Below, piece after piece: positions 1 to 9,236 of a stretch of 64,000 bases of DNA. This stretch comes from Alphaproteobacteria bacterium. Lineage in GTDB: Bacteria; Pseudomonadota; Alphaproteobacteria; Caulobacterales; Maricaulaceae. The position numbers were made by a program, and so were the translations under genes. How positions within the stretch are numbered: the stretch's first letter is position 1; each line of letters starts with the position of its first letter. The stretch is from contig JAJRSJ010000077.1 in the NCBI GenBank assembly GCA_024278855.1, forward strand, positions 1 through 64,000, in the 5' to 3' direction. The notes below the pieces were generated by a model. It saw nothing but the letters and a program-made list of their open reading frames with translations. It did not search any database and was not told the origin of the DNA.

Positions 1-548
1 GGATTTTGCAAAAGCAATATTTGGCACAATACGGTACATCCTTGTCGGGGCTCATGGCCGTCCACGGCATGGATCCGGCGGACTTCCTGGATTATGTTCA
101 TGATGTTGATCTGGATTTTCTCAAACCAGACCCAAAGCTATCTGCGGGCCTGGACGCCCTGCCCGGCAAGAAATATATTTTTACCAACGGGTCTCGCGGA
201 CACGCCAAAAACATTGGTGAGCATTTGGGGATTTACGGTTTGTTTGACGGTGTATTTGCCATTGAAGATATGGATTACACGCCGAAGCCACAACGCTCCG
301 CTTACGAAAAATTTACTGCACAGTTCAATATTGACCCAAAACGGGCTTTAATGGCAGAAGACACGGCGATCAATTTACAAGTCCCCAGGGCTATGGGCAT
401 GACCACATTACTGGTTGGGCCACACAACCATGAGGCCGAAAAATATATCAACCACCAGACCAACGATTTGTTGAGCTTTTTGGGCGGTCAATCTACTAAT
501 CGCCTGTATCAACCCAAGAAAGGCACCTCTAATGACACACGAGCTTGA
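1..548 (+). CDS. HAD-family pyrimidine 5'-nucleotidase-like phosphatase, 5'-truncated by window edge
   Basis: The reading frame is open to the left edge, so the N-terminus lies outside the window. Counting from the first in-window ATG (position 6), HAD motif II is FTNGS (residues 59-63), the motif III lysine is in TPKP (about residue 94) and motif IV is AEDT (117-120). The nucleophile motif I (DxDxT) must lie upstream. The layout fits the Sdt1-like pyrimidine 5'-nucleotidase branch, cytosolic enzymes that dephosphorylate nucleoside monophosphates; the substrate is inferred from family only. The 3' end overlaps dapD by 17 bases, implying co-transcription. A phosphoglycolate phosphatase-like activity is the main alternative. 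Confidence 0.8.
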   Translation, partial: ILQKQYLAQYGTSLSGLMAVHGMDPADFLDYVHDVDLDFLKPDPKLSAGLDALPGKKYIFTNGSRGHAKNIGEHLGIYGLFDGVFAIEDMDYTPKPQRSAYEKFTAQFNIDPKRALMAEDTAINLQVPRAMGMTTLLVGPHNHEAEKYINHQTNDLLSFLGGQSTNRLYQPKKGTSNDTRA

Positions 549-1356
549 AACCATCATCAACCGGGCATGGGATGACCGCAATACATTGTCACCAGAGACT
601 GGTGGCGATATTCGCAGTGCCGTTGATGCGGCCTTGGCGGGGCTTGATGGTGGCCAATTTCGGGTTGCCGAACCTGTAGACGGTAAGTGGCAGGTAAACC
701 AATGGCTCAAAAAAGCAGTGTTGCTCGGGTTTCGTTTGAACCCTATGCGGGCGGTCAGCGGCGGCCACGGCGGCGCAATGTGGTGGGATAAAGTTGCACC
801 TAAATTTGAGGGTTGGACAGACAGTGATTTTGTCAAGGCCGAGCTCCGGGCCGTACCCGGTGCTATTGTCAGGCGCGGCGCTTATATTGGGCCGGACGTT
901 GTCCTCATGCCAAGTTTTGTTAATATTGGTGCGCGGGTCGGCGCGGGTACCATGGTAGATACATGGGCCTCCATTGGCTCTTGCGCCCAGGTCGGTGAAC
1001 ATTGTCATATTTCCGCAGGCGCAGGCATTGGCGGTGTGTTGGAACCCCTACAGGCCAATCCGACCATCATAGAAGATAATTGTTTCATTGGTGCGCGCTC
1101 CGAAGTGGTTGAGGGCATGATCGTGCGCGAAGGCTCGGTTCTGGCCATGGGTGTGTTTATTTCCCAATCAACAAAAATCGTTGAGCGTCATAGCGGAAAG
1201 ATTATGTACGGCGAAATTCCGCCCTATAGTGTGGTCGTGCCTGGAACCTTGCCCGATAAAAACGGTGGCCCTAGCCTAGCTTGCGCAGTTATTGTTAAAA
1301 CCGTCGACGAAAAAACCCGCGCCAAGACCGGTGTGAATGAGCTTTTGCGGGATTAA
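532..1356 (+). CDS. dapD: 2,3,4,5-tetrahydropyridine-2,6-dicarboxylate N-succinyltransferase
   Basis: DapD transfers a succinyl group from succinyl-CoA to tetrahydrodipicolinate in the succinylase branch of lysine and meso-diaminopimelate synthesis. The 274-residue length is normal. The N-terminal helical domain is followed by a left-handed beta-helix of hexapeptide repeats (about residues 108-215) with the conserved [10 protein letters not shown] stretch; Asp143 and Glu191 match the catalytic acidic pair of the family. The ATG at 532 sits inside the end of the preceding HAD gene, with AGAAAGG upstream as a ribosome-binding site. The enzyme acts as a cytosolic trimer. Identification is secure. 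Confidence 0.97.
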   Translation: MTHELETIINRAWDDRNTLSPETGGDIRSAVDAALAGLDGGQFRVAEPVDGKWQVNQWLKKAVLLGFRLNPMRAVSGGHGGAMWWDKVAPKFEGWTDSDFVKAELRAVPGAIVRRGAYIGPDVVLMPSFVNIGARVGAGTMVDTWASIGSCAQVGEHCHISAGAGIGGVLEPLQANPTIIEDNCFIGARSEVVEGMIVREGSVLAMGVFISQSTKIVERHSGKIMYGEIPPYSVVVPGTLPDKNGGPSLACAVIVKTVDEKTRAKTGVNELLRD

Positions 1357-1401
1357 AACGTAAACCTATTCTTCAATCTATTCTGCTAGCAAGGCCTCTC
1401 A

Positions 1402-2226
1402 TTGATAGGGGTGGTCGTGCTGACACAACATAAAACATCTAACCGCGAACAAGACGGTAAAGCCGCACAGCCTGCCTTACCCAAACCGCCAAAGCGGGAA
1501 TTTTGCGGCGGGTTATTTGATGCGCTAAGCCCGGTTGAAATGCTGGAAATGTGTAAATCCGTCAGCGCCGAGGATAGTTTTCGTTATATTGTCACCCCCA
1601 ATGTGGACCATATTGTACGCCTAAACCAAGAACCAGACGTGTTTAAACCATTATACGAGCCCGCATGGCTATGTGTGTGCGATTCGCGTATATTGGAGCT
1701 GTTGGCCAAATTTTCAGGCCTGACATTGCCCGCTATTCCGGGGTCTGATCTGACGGCGCAATTATTTGATAATGTCATCAAACCAAACGATAAAGTGAAT
1801 GTCATCGGCGGAGATGTTGAGGTTATCGAAAAAATCATTGCCCGCTACGGCCTGACCCGGATGGCCCATCATCAACCGCCCATGGGTCTAAGGCACAATA
1901 CCGAGGCCGTTGACCAAGCGGCACAGTTTATCGCTGACAACCCGGCCAATTACACATTCATCTGTGTTGGCTCCCCCCAACAAGAAATGGTGGCAAAGGT
2001 GGCCTTGAAACGCGGCGACGCAAAAGGTTTAGGTCTGTGTGTCGGGGCGTCTTTGGATTTTCTAGCCGGCAAGGTCAAGCGTGCGCCGAAATGGATGCAA
2101 AAAACCCGCCTAGAATGGCTGCACCGCTTGGCCAGTGAACCGGGGCGCATGTGGAAGCGTTACCTAGTCGAAGGTCCAAAGATATTCATTATCTGGTACA
2201 AATGGAACCGCCGGAACAAGCCCTAA
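1402..2226 (+). CDS. WecG/TagA/CpsF family glycosyltransferase (GT26)
   Basis: This family transfers UDP-activated N-acetylmannosamine(uronic acid) or related sugars onto lipid-linked intermediates of surface polysaccharides. Visible hallmarks are TPNVDH (65-70), the catalytic-type Asp in CDSRILELL (about 94), GSDLTAQLF, FICVGSPQQEMVA (about 186-198) and a basic C-terminus, RAPKWMQKTRLEWLHRL, typical of membrane association. The frame opens at a TTG (1402); GTG codons at 1411 and 1417 are equally possible starts, because the first 30 residues are not conserved. It stands 45 bases after dapD and has no other polysaccharide genes beside it, so the acceptor cannot be stated. Confidence 0.88.
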   Translation: MIGVVVLTQHKTSNREQDGKAAQPALPKPPKREFCGGLFDALSPVEMLEMCKSVSAEDSFRYIVTPNVDHIVRLNQEPDVFKPLYEPAWLCVCDSRILELLAKFSGLTLPAIPGSDLTAQLFDNVIKPNDKVNVIGGDVEVIEKIIARYGLTRMAHHQPPMGLRHNTEAVDQAAQFIADNPANYTFICVGSPQQEMVAKVALKRGDAKGLGLCVGASLDFLAGKVKRAPKWMQKTRLEWLHRLASEPGRMWKRYLVEGPKIFIIWYKWNRRNKP

Positions 2227-2235
2227 GCTTTGCCC

Positions 2236-3945
2236 CTAAATCTTGTCCGGATAAATTGGCGCTATATCTGTGGGGATATGGCCTGTTGAAGCCAAGACCT
2301 GTTTGGCATTATCGTCCAGTTTTTTGTATGTATCCAAAAATATTTTGGCATCTGCATAATGGCCATTGCCTTGCAACACAACGATCTCTCCGGTTAGGTC
2401 AGAAATTGCTTGCTCCAATTTGACAAAATCCAAACGGTAACGGTTTTCAGCCGCGTCCCAGCTAAATGCGCCTGCCTGTTTGAAATAACTGTATTGATAA
2501 GAGGCGCCACCGCCGTGGGCGCTATCCGTGCCAAAGCGCATGGAGCGAAACAGTCCGGTGAAATACGTGGCCAGGAATGCCTGTTTTTCGGACTTTGGCA
2601 ATTCACCGCGCTGCATCATATAAGCGATATTATACGCCCCCATAACATCAGCTTTCCCCTCCTCTAGGGTTGTAGAAAGCTCCTGTAATGCAGCGCTGAC
2701 GGTGGTTTTCTTGCCGTCCACCTCAATCGTGCCCGGCCCCAGGGAGTGGGATAATTCATGGAATAATGTCCCGTATGACATATATTTTTTAATCAAAAGC
2801 CCCGATTGCTCTTTCACTAAAATTTGTTCGGCCATTGGTGCCAGGATCAGATCAAATTTAGCGCCCAGCACATTGGTTAGTATCACTTTTTTGGCGCCCT
2901 TAGCCTCGCGGACCCGTTCGTCATTTGGCAAGTTAAAAGCTATTGTTTGCACACCCGGAACATTATCACCGCCGCCGCGAATTTGGTAACTTGCAACAAT
3001 GGGACTTTCAACCCCGCATTTAAAGTTTTTGTATCCCTCCTCTACTGGCAGGTTTTTCTCCATATCCACCAGCCATTTTTTATACTTGGATAAAGCCGCA
3101 CTTTCCTCGGGGTTTTTGACGGTGATAAAGGCTTCAAAGGCGGTTTTGACATTATAGAGCTTGTCGGTGTAAACCTCATAAGGGCCGATAACCACTTCTA
3201 TGGGTGTGTCTTTCAAATCCATCCAAGCCATTTCACTGGCTAAATAGTCGTCATCAAGAAAGGCTTTTGCCCGCAGGGACAGAAATTTTCTCAAAGACGA
3301 ATTACTGGTCAGATTGGCCGCTTCGTTCAATTTTGCCGCCGCCGGGATCAGCCACTGTGCATAAACTTTTGAATAAGGCTCTGCGACCAGACCACCGTCT
3401 TTGCGCGAAACGATTGTGTACCAGGAACGGAACGCCGCTTCGTCCTCAGGATTTGCCGCTATCCAGGCCTCAAATTCCTGCTTGGTCATGTCCGCCGGAT
3501 AAAACCCGGCGCCGAGCGGCTTTGGCTTGTCGCCCCAAAACGGGTGGTCGTCATCCAAAGAATCCCAAGGGCCAAAATGGCGGTCAAACATGTTTATCAA
3601 CAAGTCTTTTTCAGGCCTGTTTGAGGCTGCAATCGCGGCGCGGATTTGCGGGTTACGCGGCTCGACCTGGCGTAAATAGATTTCGTCCATATAGCCCGCC
3701 GCCTCAATGAGCAGATTGACGACTTGGCGCTGCTCATCATTAAGAAAACGGGTGTCTGTGCCGGTCAGGTCGATCTCGGCGATTTTATGATAACGCATTT
3801 GCAGTTCGCTCAGCGCTTTGGTGGCGCCTTCAGTGCTTGGTCGCACAACCTGATCTGGAGTGGGCGTATTTATATCTGTTTGTGGTTTGGGGGCGCAGGC
3901 CAACAATAAGGCGGCGAGCGCGGTAGAGGTCATAAATGTTCGCAT
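2236..3945 (-). CDS. M49-like zinc peptidase (dipeptidyl-peptidase III-related) lipoprotein
   Basis: This 569-residue protein has a lipoprotein signal (LLLAC, Cys17), so it is probably anchored on the periplasmic side. The catalytic domain carries HELSH (396-400) followed by EEGKADV (428-434), matching the two zinc-binding motifs of the M49 family. Here the first motif is the five-residue HExxH form rather than the six-residue HECLGH type of eukaryotic DPP III. Family members cleave dipeptides or act as nudix-associated hydrolases; the substrate here is unknown. The ATG at 3945 has AAAGGA eight bases upstream. It is convergent with the glycosyltransferase gene. Confidence is high for fold and metal site, lower for function. 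Confidence 0.85.
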   Translation of the reverse strand: MRTFMTSTALAALLLACAPKPQTDINTPTPDQVVRPSTEGATKALSELQMRYHKIAEIDLTGTDTRFLNDEQRQVVNLLIEAAGYMDEIYLRQVEPRNPQIRAAIAASNRPEKDLLINMFDRHFGPWDSLDDDHPFWGDKPKPLGAGFYPADMTKQEFEAWIAANPEDEAAFRSWYTIVSRKDGGLVAEPYSKVYAQWLIPAAAKLNEAANLTSNSSLRKFLSLRAKAFLDDDYLASEMAWMDLKDTPIEVVIGPYEVYTDKLYNVKTAFEAFITVKNPEESAALSKYKKWLVDMEKNLPVEEGYKNFKCGVESPIVASYQIRGGGDNVPGVQTIAFNLPNDERVREAKGAKKVILTNVLGAKFDLILAPMAEQILVKEQSGLLIKKYMSYGTLFHELSHSLGPGTIEVDGKKTTVSAALQELSTTLEEGKADVMGAYNIAYMMQRGELPKSEKQAFLATYFTGLFRSMRFGTDSAHGGGASYQYSYFKQAGAFSWDAAENRYRLDFVKLEQAISDLTGEIVVLQGNGHYADAKIFLDTYKKLDDNAKQVLASTGHIPTDIAPIYPDKI

Positions 3946-3963
3946 AATGGTGTCCTTTTTGAG

Positions 3964-4000
3964 CCTTTATAGCTAGCCCCTATAACCAACCCTTATAGCC
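3964..4000. repeat. Three imperfect direct repeats upstream of the M49 lipoprotein gene
   Basis: CCTTTATAGC (3964-3973), CCCCTATAACC (3977-3987) and CCCTTATAGCC (3990-4000) form a tandem series with 13-base spacing in the short gap between the peptidase start and the end of the AraC-type gene. They lie where the peptidase promoter should be, so they may be regulator half-sites, but the 13-base period is not helical. Confidence 0.4.
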
Positions 4001-4039
4001 CTAAGTACAAATGAAGCCAATATATAATCGTAAGCAAAC

Positions 4040-5104
4040 TTAAGGCGCCAATTGGTCAAATATAAGCGCGGCGGTTTTATGGGCCTTTACATGTGCTTTG
4101 GGGGTTGCTCCATACCAAGCCTTAAATGCCCGGTTAAAGGCGCTTTGCTGGCTATAGCCCAAACTTTCAGCGATTTGCCCCAATGGCATATTCTCGGCTA
4201 GGAGGTTTTCGCACAAATTTCGGCGGATCTGCTGCAATAAAGCGCGAAAGCTAGTGCCCTCTTCGGCAAGCGCCCTGCGTAAACTACGGGGGCTTACACC
4301 GATATTGCGGGCCGTTTGGGTTAAATCAAATGGGCCGTCCTCGCGTCCTTTTTGCAAAACGCCCATACGCAGTATTTTTGTGACCAACTCACTAAACGAG
4401 CCCGTGTGTTCCAGTTTGGCCAGTTTTATATCCAGGCGGGCGCATATTTCTGCCAACACGCCTGCATTGGCTTGGGGCAAAAGCGCCTCTATGGTCTCTA
4501 AATCTATCAGCAAGGCATTGTCTTTTTGACCAAACAGAACCGGACAATCAAATATCCTTGCATAAAGGTCCGCATATGACGGTTTGGCGTGCCTAAAATG
4601 CACGGCGTTGATTTTTTTATCATGCACCCAAGATAGCCAACGGCCAAATCCGGCATAACCCGCCATAACGGCGTCTGTGATCCGCCGCCCATATTCAGGG
4701 TTTTCACTCTTGGGTTGCCATTTCAACCAAGCTTGCTCGCCGTTAACAATCAAAGAGGTGCGGCCCAATTGTTGGGTCAGAGGTTGATAGCGAATATTGG
4801 TCAATATGGCTTGGCGCAAGGTGGCGCAGCACAAGAGGGCATGACCTACATCCATCAATGCTGTCGGGCGGATCTGCTCGCCGCACAACAAGCCTATTTC
4901 GGGCCTGCCACTTAAGGCTTCCGCTTTGGCCAGAACCGTGAGTATAAGCTCGGCAGGATATCGCCCATGGTTTTGATCTGTATTGTTTAACTCTTTCGGC
5001 TTCGCCCCACCCGAAAGGAGCGCCCATAAATCATCATGAGAAGCGCCAAGCGAAACACATGTGTTTATAAATGAAAACAGATAAGTTGCTGATGTTGTTG
5101 CCAT
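4040..5104 (-). CDS. AraC-family transcriptional regulator (arabinose-binding-like N-domain)
   Basis: The 354-residue protein has an N-terminal effector domain of the Arabinose_bd/OruR-like type (roughly residues 20-210) and a C-terminal AraC double helix-turn-helix (about 255-345). The HTH is recognised by FDLTQTARNIGVSPRSL, LGQIAESLGYSQQSAFNRAF and the AraC signature ending YGATPKAH. Proteins of this architecture often control lipid, amino-acid or virulence genes in response to a small ligand; the ligand cannot be read from the sequence. The ATG at 5104 follows a region holding a two-turn-spaced direct repeat (5162-5197), the geometry AraC-family dimers bind, so autoregulation is likely. 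Confidence 0.9.
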   Translation of the reverse strand: MATTSATYLFSFINTCVSLGASHDDLWALLSGGAKPKELNNTDQNHGRYPAELILTVLAKAEALSGRPEIGLLCGEQIRPTALMDVGHALLCCATLRQAILTNIRYQPLTQQLGRTSLIVNGEQAWLKWQPKSENPEYGRRITDAVMAGYAGFGRWLSWVHDKKINAVHFRHAKPSYADLYARIFDCPVLFGQKDNALLIDLETIEALLPQANAGVLAEICARLDIKLAKLEHTGSFSELVTKILRMGVLQKGREDGPFDLTQTARNIGVSPRSLRRALAEEGTSFRALLQQIRRNLCENLLAENMPLGQIAESLGYSQQSAFNRAFKAWYGATPKAHVKAHKTAALIFDQLAP

Positions 5105-5161
5105 ATTTATTGGCGCCCTCGAAAATTGCGTTTTCGTATTTCAAGCTTCATATAGGCTCGT

Positions 5162-5197
5162 TTGGCCTAAATTGTATATTTTATTGGCCTAAACTGT
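5162..5197. promoter_or_regulatory. Direct-repeat operator candidate for the AraC-type regulator
   Basis: Two near-identical 14-mers, TTGGCCTAAATTGT (5162-5175) and TTGGCCTAAACTGT (5184-5197), start 22 bases apart, two turns of DNA, and differ at one position. They lie 58-93 bases upstream of the regulator's ATG. Direct half-sites at about 21-22 bp are typical for AraC-family proteins, so the sequence supports a cognate site; binding itself is inferred. Confidence 0.55.
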
Positions 5198-5202
5198 CAA
5201 GA

Positions 5203-5403
5203 CTATGTTTTTTTATCTGATAAAAATAAAATCAACATGGGGCGTGAGGCATTGGCCTTGTTGGTGTTGAGGGGCGCAACACCACAAGCAGGTTGGTAAA
5301 CACTGATTTGGTAAGCGCTAATAAAGTGTTTGCGCCATAAGAAAACCGCCTGCAACGGGGCGCGAAGCAGACGGCCTTTGTGATCTCTAAAAGAGACCGC
5401 CAT
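5203..5403 (-). other. Hairpin-rich region: possible structured RNA or 66-codon basic ORF
   Basis: This stretch lies between the end of argG and the AraC operator, inside the 403-base gap 5105-5507. It can be read as a 66-codon minus-strand ORF rich in Arg/Lys with no convincing ribosome-binding site. It also contains several stems: TGGTGTTG/CAACACCA (5262-5284), AAACACT/AGTGTTT, CCGTCTGC/GCAGGCGG and GGTCTCT/AGAGATC. The last two complete their pairing on the minus strand through G-U wobbles, which favours a minus-strand RNA over plain DNA palindromes. A T-rich stretch follows near 5205-5230. No known RNA family was recognised, and coding remains possible. Confidence 0.35.
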
Positions 5404-5507
5404 TATCTAGGGCAAGTAAATCTTCTTATCAAGCCCTCAAATGCGATTTTTGGGTTTTTTGATAATTTGTCGCAAGTGTGATGGGTTATCGGTTATATTT
5501 TCTTGGC

Positions 5508-6737
5508 TCAAATGTTCTTGCGCGCGTTTTTGTCCCGGGCGCGCAACAATCTTAACCGAAGCGCATTGATTTTGATAAATCCACCTGCGTCGGCTTGATC
5601 ATAAACATCATCTTCTTCAAAAGTGACATGTTCTTGGGAATAGAGCGAATAGGGCGAGGTGCGGCCAACTATGTCGCAATTTCCTTTATAGAGCTTTAGC
5701 CGTACCGTTCCCGTGACCAATTCTTGAGATTTATCAATGGCGGCCTGTAGCATCTCGCGTTCGGGTGAGTACCAATAGCCGTTATAAATCAGCTCGGCGT
5801 ATTTGGGCATCAGCTCGTCTTTTAGGTGCGCAGCACCCTTGTCCATGGTGATTTGTTCTATGCCCCGGTGGGCCATGAGCAAAACCGTACCGCCGGGTGT
5901 CTCGTATATACCCCGCGATTTCATACCCACAAAGCGGTTCTCCAAAAGATCAAGCCGACCAATACCATTAGTGCCGCCAAGTTCGTTTAATTTAGTCAAC
6001 AACGTAGCCGGAGACATAGCCACCCCGTCAACACTAACCGCATCACCGCGTTCAAACCCAACCTCGATATATGTGGCTTTATCAGGCGCGGCCTGGGGCG
6101 AGACGGTGCGTTGGTAAACAAATTCCGGGGCTTCAACGCCGGGGTCTTCCAGAGCCTTGCCTTCAGACGATGTGTGCAGCAGATTGGCGTCCACAGAAAA
6201 CGGCGCTTCACCGCGCTTGTCGGTGGCGATTTCAATGCCGTGCTTCTCGGCGTATTCAATCAGTTTGGTGCGGGAGTTTAGATCCCATTCCCGCCACGGT
6301 GCTATGATTTTTATATCCGGATTGAGCGCATAATAGGCCAGTTCAAACCGCACCTGATCATTGCCCTTGCCGGTGGCTCCATGACAAACGGCATCAGCGC
6401 CGACCATGTTGGCGATTTCGATCTGGCGTTTGGAGATCAGCGGCCTTGCAATGGAGGTGCCGAGTAAATACAGCCCCTCATACAGGGCATTGGCGCGAAA
6501 CATCGGGAACACGAAATCACGGACAAATTCCTCGCGCAGGTCGTCAATAAAAATTTCCTTAACCCCCGCCGCCTCGGCTTTTCGCCGCACCGGTTCTAGC
6601 TCTTCGCCTTGGCCTAAATCTGCGGTAAAGGTGACAACTTCGCAGCCTTTTTCCTCTTGTAGCCATTTAAGGATAATCGATGTATCAAGCCCCCCTGAAT
6701 AGGCGAGTACGACTTTATTGATTTTCCGATTACTCAC
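5508..6737 (-). CDS. argG: Argininosuccinate synthase
   Basis: ArgG condenses citrulline and aspartate with ATP to argininosuccinate in arginine synthesis. The 409-residue product is full length. The N-type ATP pyrophosphatase loop AYSGGLDTS is at residues 12-20, followed by the family stretches [13 protein letters not shown] and [15 protein letters not shown]. The start is GTG at 6737, preceded by AAGGAG at optimal spacing, better than any ATG nearby. It is transcribed away from the MscS gene and stands alone. A cytosolic homotetramer is expected from the family. Confidence 0.98.
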   Translation of the reverse strand: MSNRKINKVVLAYSGGLDTSIILKWLQEEKGCEVVTFTADLGQGEELEPVRRKAEAAGVKEIFIDDLREEFVRDFVFPMFRANALYEGLYLLGTSIARPLISKRQIEIANMVGADAVCHGATGKGNDQVRFELAYYALNPDIKIIAPWREWDLNSRTKLIEYAEKHGIEIATDKRGEAPFSVDANLLHTSSEGKALEDPGVEAPEFVYQRTVSPQAAPDKATYIEVGFERGDAVSVDGVAMSPATLLTKLNELGGTNGIGRLDLLENRFVGMKSRGIYETPGGTVLLMAHRGIEQITMDKGAAHLKDELMPKYAELIYNGYWYSPEREMLQAAIDKSQELVTGTVRLKLYKGNCDIVGRTSPYSLYSQEHVTFEEDDVYDQADAGGFIKINALRLRLLRARDKNARKNI

Positions 6738-6769
6738 TGGGCTAGCTCCTTGCTTGTTGTTTGAATTTT

Positions 6770-6786
6770 AGTGTTGCCAAAACACT
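6770..6786. promoter_or_regulatory. Inverted repeat in the argG/mscS divergent promoter region
   Basis: AGTGTT (6770-6775) and AACACT (6781-6786) form a perfect 6-bp inverted repeat with a 5-base spacer, 33 bases upstream of the argG start. A further AGTGTT lies nearer the channel gene. It does not resemble a standard ARG box, so a repressor site or a weak hairpin are both possible. Confidence 0.3.
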
Positions 6787-6872
6787 CTTTTATTTAAAAC
6801 GGCGTCATAGCGCATAAGTGTTTACAAAAGCTAGTCTCGAGGTTAACTATTTTATCCAGCATGGGGGACATT

Positions 6873-8414
6873 ATGGCACAACAGCAAATTGAAGATACTG
6901 CGCAAGTCGAACAAACACCAAAAACCGCACCTGAGAAGGCGCCAGAAAGCCAAGCTGAAACACCCGGCGGTACAGATACAGACGCACAATCTCCGCCAAC
7001 GCCGGACAGCGGTGCAGTAGACGCAGCCGTAGAGCCAACTCCGGGCATAACTGCCGCGCCAGATGCAATTTCAGATACAGCTCCGGAGACAACTCCAGAT
7101 TCTGGCGGGTTTTCAGCTTCCGGCCTGTTGGACAGCGTCAAAGACATGGCCGCCAAAGTGTTTGGGCAAATTGTTGACTGGCTGACCAGCCCGGCATTTT
7201 TGGTCATGGTTACCATGGTGATATTAGGCTATTATCTGGCCCGCCTCATTACCAAAAACCTGATTAAACGGATTGGGTTTTTCCGCACCCAGCCAAAGGA
7301 AGGCAAATTGTTGCGGCTCAAGAAAATCGCCTGGCAATTGCGCGACTTGATTTTTCCGGCCGTACTCATTGTCTTGTATGCAGGTGTGTCGCCAGTTTTA
7401 CAAAACATCACATTTCTAGGCCAAAACTGGTTGGTAAAAATCGCTCAGGGATTGGCGGTTGTGTTCTTGCTCTACACCGCTATCAAACGGTTTATCAAAC
7501 ACCCGCTGGTGCAAAAAGCGGTGATCTGGATTGCAATCCCTGTCGCCGTTCTCAAGGTGTTTGGCTGGTTTGACGAATTTCAGGTTTTTTTGCAAGATGA
7601 CGCCAAATTGGAGCTTGGAAATATTTCCATACCGGCCTGGACGGTGGCCAATATTTTGATCTTTGGCTCCATCCTGTTTTGGATTGGCCGCATCTCCAAC
7701 TCCAAAGGCAAAGAGGTCATTCAAAAGCAAGAAAGTATTGATGCGGGAACTCGTGAAGTGTTCTCGAAAATATTTGAAATGATTTTGTTTGGCGTCTTGT
7801 TTGTCTTGTTGATGAATATTGCCGGCATTGATCTGGGGGCGTTGGTTGTGCTAGGCGGGGCAATCGGTTTGGGCCTAGGCTTTGGCTTGCAACAAATCGC
7901 CGCCAACTTTATCTCCGGCATGATTTTATTGCTCGACCGTACCTTGAAAGTTGGCGACTATGTTGTGCTGCCTGACGGGTACGAGGGTTATGTGGAGGCG
8001 CTCAACATGCGCTCGGCCACTATTGAGACCACTGACGGCAAGGACATTATGGTGCCTAATGTCAAATTTATTGAAGACGCTTATGAAAACTGGACCCATA
8101 AAGACCCGCGCCAACGCTATGAAGTGTATTTTAGCGTCGCCTATGATACCGATATTGACAAGCTAGAAGCCATCCTGATCCCCGCCGTCTCGAAGCATCC
8201 AAGCATCTTGCAAGAACCTGAACAGCCAGACCTTGAACTGCGCGAATTTGGCGATTTCGGCATAAAATTTGCCATAGAGTTCTGGTGCGACGGCATAGAC
8301 GACGGCGAAAACAAATTCACCTCTGATCTAAATTTCATCGTCTGGCGCACCTTGAAAAAACACGGTATCGAGATGCCATTACCTCAAAGAGAAGTGCGGA
8401 TATTGAAAGATTGA
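6873..8414 (+). CDS. MscS-family mechanosensitive ion channel
   Basis: The 513-residue inner-membrane channel has an acidic, Pro/Thr/Glu-rich N-terminal tail (about the first 85 residues), several transmembrane helices and the MscS pore/beta-domain region. The pore helix is Gly/Ala-rich (AIGLGLGFGLQQIAANFISG, just before the LLLDR sequence), followed by the beta domain GDYVVLPDGYEGYVEALNMR and the C-terminal alpha/beta domain. Such channels open under hypo-osmotic membrane tension to release solutes. ATG at 6873 is preferred to the in-frame ATG at 6861, because GGGGGA between them is a well-placed ribosome-binding site. The unusual part is the long disordered cytoplasmic or periplasmic tail before the first helix. 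Confidence 0.92.
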   Translation: MAQQQIEDTAQVEQTPKTAPEKAPESQAETPGGTDTDAQSPPTPDSGAVDAAVEPTPGITAAPDAISDTAPETTPDSGGFSASGLLDSVKDMAAKVFGQIVDWLTSPAFLVMVTMVILGYYLARLITKNLIKRIGFFRTQPKEGKLLRLKKIAWQLRDLIFPAVLIVLYAGVSPVLQNITFLGQNWLVKIAQGLAVVFLLYTAIKRFIKHPLVQKAVIWIAIPVAVLKVFGWFDEFQVFLQDDAKLELGNISIPAWTVANILIFGSILFWIGRISNSKGKEVIQKQESIDAGTREVFSKIFEMILFGVLFVLLMNIAGIDLGALVVLGGAIGLGLGFGLQQIAANFISGMILLLDRTLKVGDYVVLPDGYEGYVEALNMRSATIETTDGKDIMVPNVKFIEDAYENWTHKDPRQRYEVYFSVAYDTDIDKLEAILIPAVSKHPSILQEPEQPDLELREFGDFGIKFAIEFWCDGIDDGENKFTSDLNFIVWRTLKKHGIEMPLPQREVRILKD

Positions 8415-8422
8415 TACTTTCC

Positions 8423-9229
8423 TTAGTCCACCAAACACACAACCTTGGCGACGCGGCGCGCGCGGCGCAGGCTGTCGGCGCGGCGTCCGTAATCGCCTAG
8501 CGTAATGGCTTGGCGGCCCGGCTTTGTTGACAACGGACTTAAGGCTGCAGCCAATGAGCGCGGCGCGACCGTATAGACCCGGCCCCGGCGCGGGCTTTCG
8601 GCCGTAACCAAGCCGACAAGTTCGCCGTCTTTATCAAACACCGGACCACCGGACAGCCCGCCCAAAGATCCTTTTAAACCCTGCGTGCGGCCGATTTCCG
8701 CCCACGCCAATATGGGCTCCGAAGTGCGGTAACGACCCCGGATCACCATCTTATGGCGGCCTAATAATTTTCCTACCGCTTCACCTGGCTTGCCTTGGGG
8801 AAAACCGATGAAGAAGCCGTGTTCGCCAAGTTGGCGCACGCTCTCAAAATCACGAGCTAAAGGTTTGCGCTTCCAACGGCTGCTCAACAGGGCAATGTCC
8901 ACATCAGATGCCACAATAATTTTGCCCATCTTTACATATTGCCCACGGTTCAGCGCCAATCCAACCTGATCACACCCGTCCACCACATGGCGGGCCGTCA
9001 TCCAAGTGCCGTTATTATCAACTGCGAAAGCTGTGCCAATACCGGATGTTGGTGCATCAATTTCAACCAATACCGTTTTGTCTGTAGGGTGGGTATTGGG
9101 CAGAGCCGGGCCAAGTTCTGGCGGCGGCGAGGTGTTGGTTTGCGAAGACCGGCTCATGACGCCCGCCATGATAATGATCAACAAAACCAGATAAATCAGC
9201 CAGTCAGGAATTTTACCAACAAAACCCAT
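8423..9229 (-). CDS. Membrane-anchored trypsin-like serine protease
   Basis: The 268-residue protein has one N-terminal membrane anchor (about residues 9-25) and a chymotrypsin-fold protease domain. The catalytic triad is His81 in TARHVV, Asp111 in DVDIALL and Ser193 in GGLSGGPV. There is no PDZ domain, unlike DegP/HtrA proteins, so it is a minimal periplasmic-facing S1-type protease. The start at 9229 is preferred over a longer frame that would run back into the DUF350 gene; GAGTGG lies just upstream. It follows the DUF350 gene by 7 bases, so the two are probably one operon. The target is unknown. Confidence 0.85.
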   Translation of the reverse strand: MGFVGKIPDWLIYLVLLIIIMAGVMSRSSQTNTSPPPELGPALPNTHPTDKTVLVEIDAPTSGIGTAFAVDNNGTWMTARHVVDGCDQVGLALNRGQYVKMGKIIVASDVDIALLSSRWKRKPLARDFESVRQLGEHGFFIGFPQGKPGEAVGKLLGRHKMVIRGRYRTSEPILAWAEIGRTQGLKGSLGGLSGGPVFDKDGELVGLVTAESPRRGRVYTVAPRSLAAALSPLSTKPGRQAITLGDYGRRADSLRRARRVAKVVCLVD

Positions 9230-9236
9230 GCCCACT

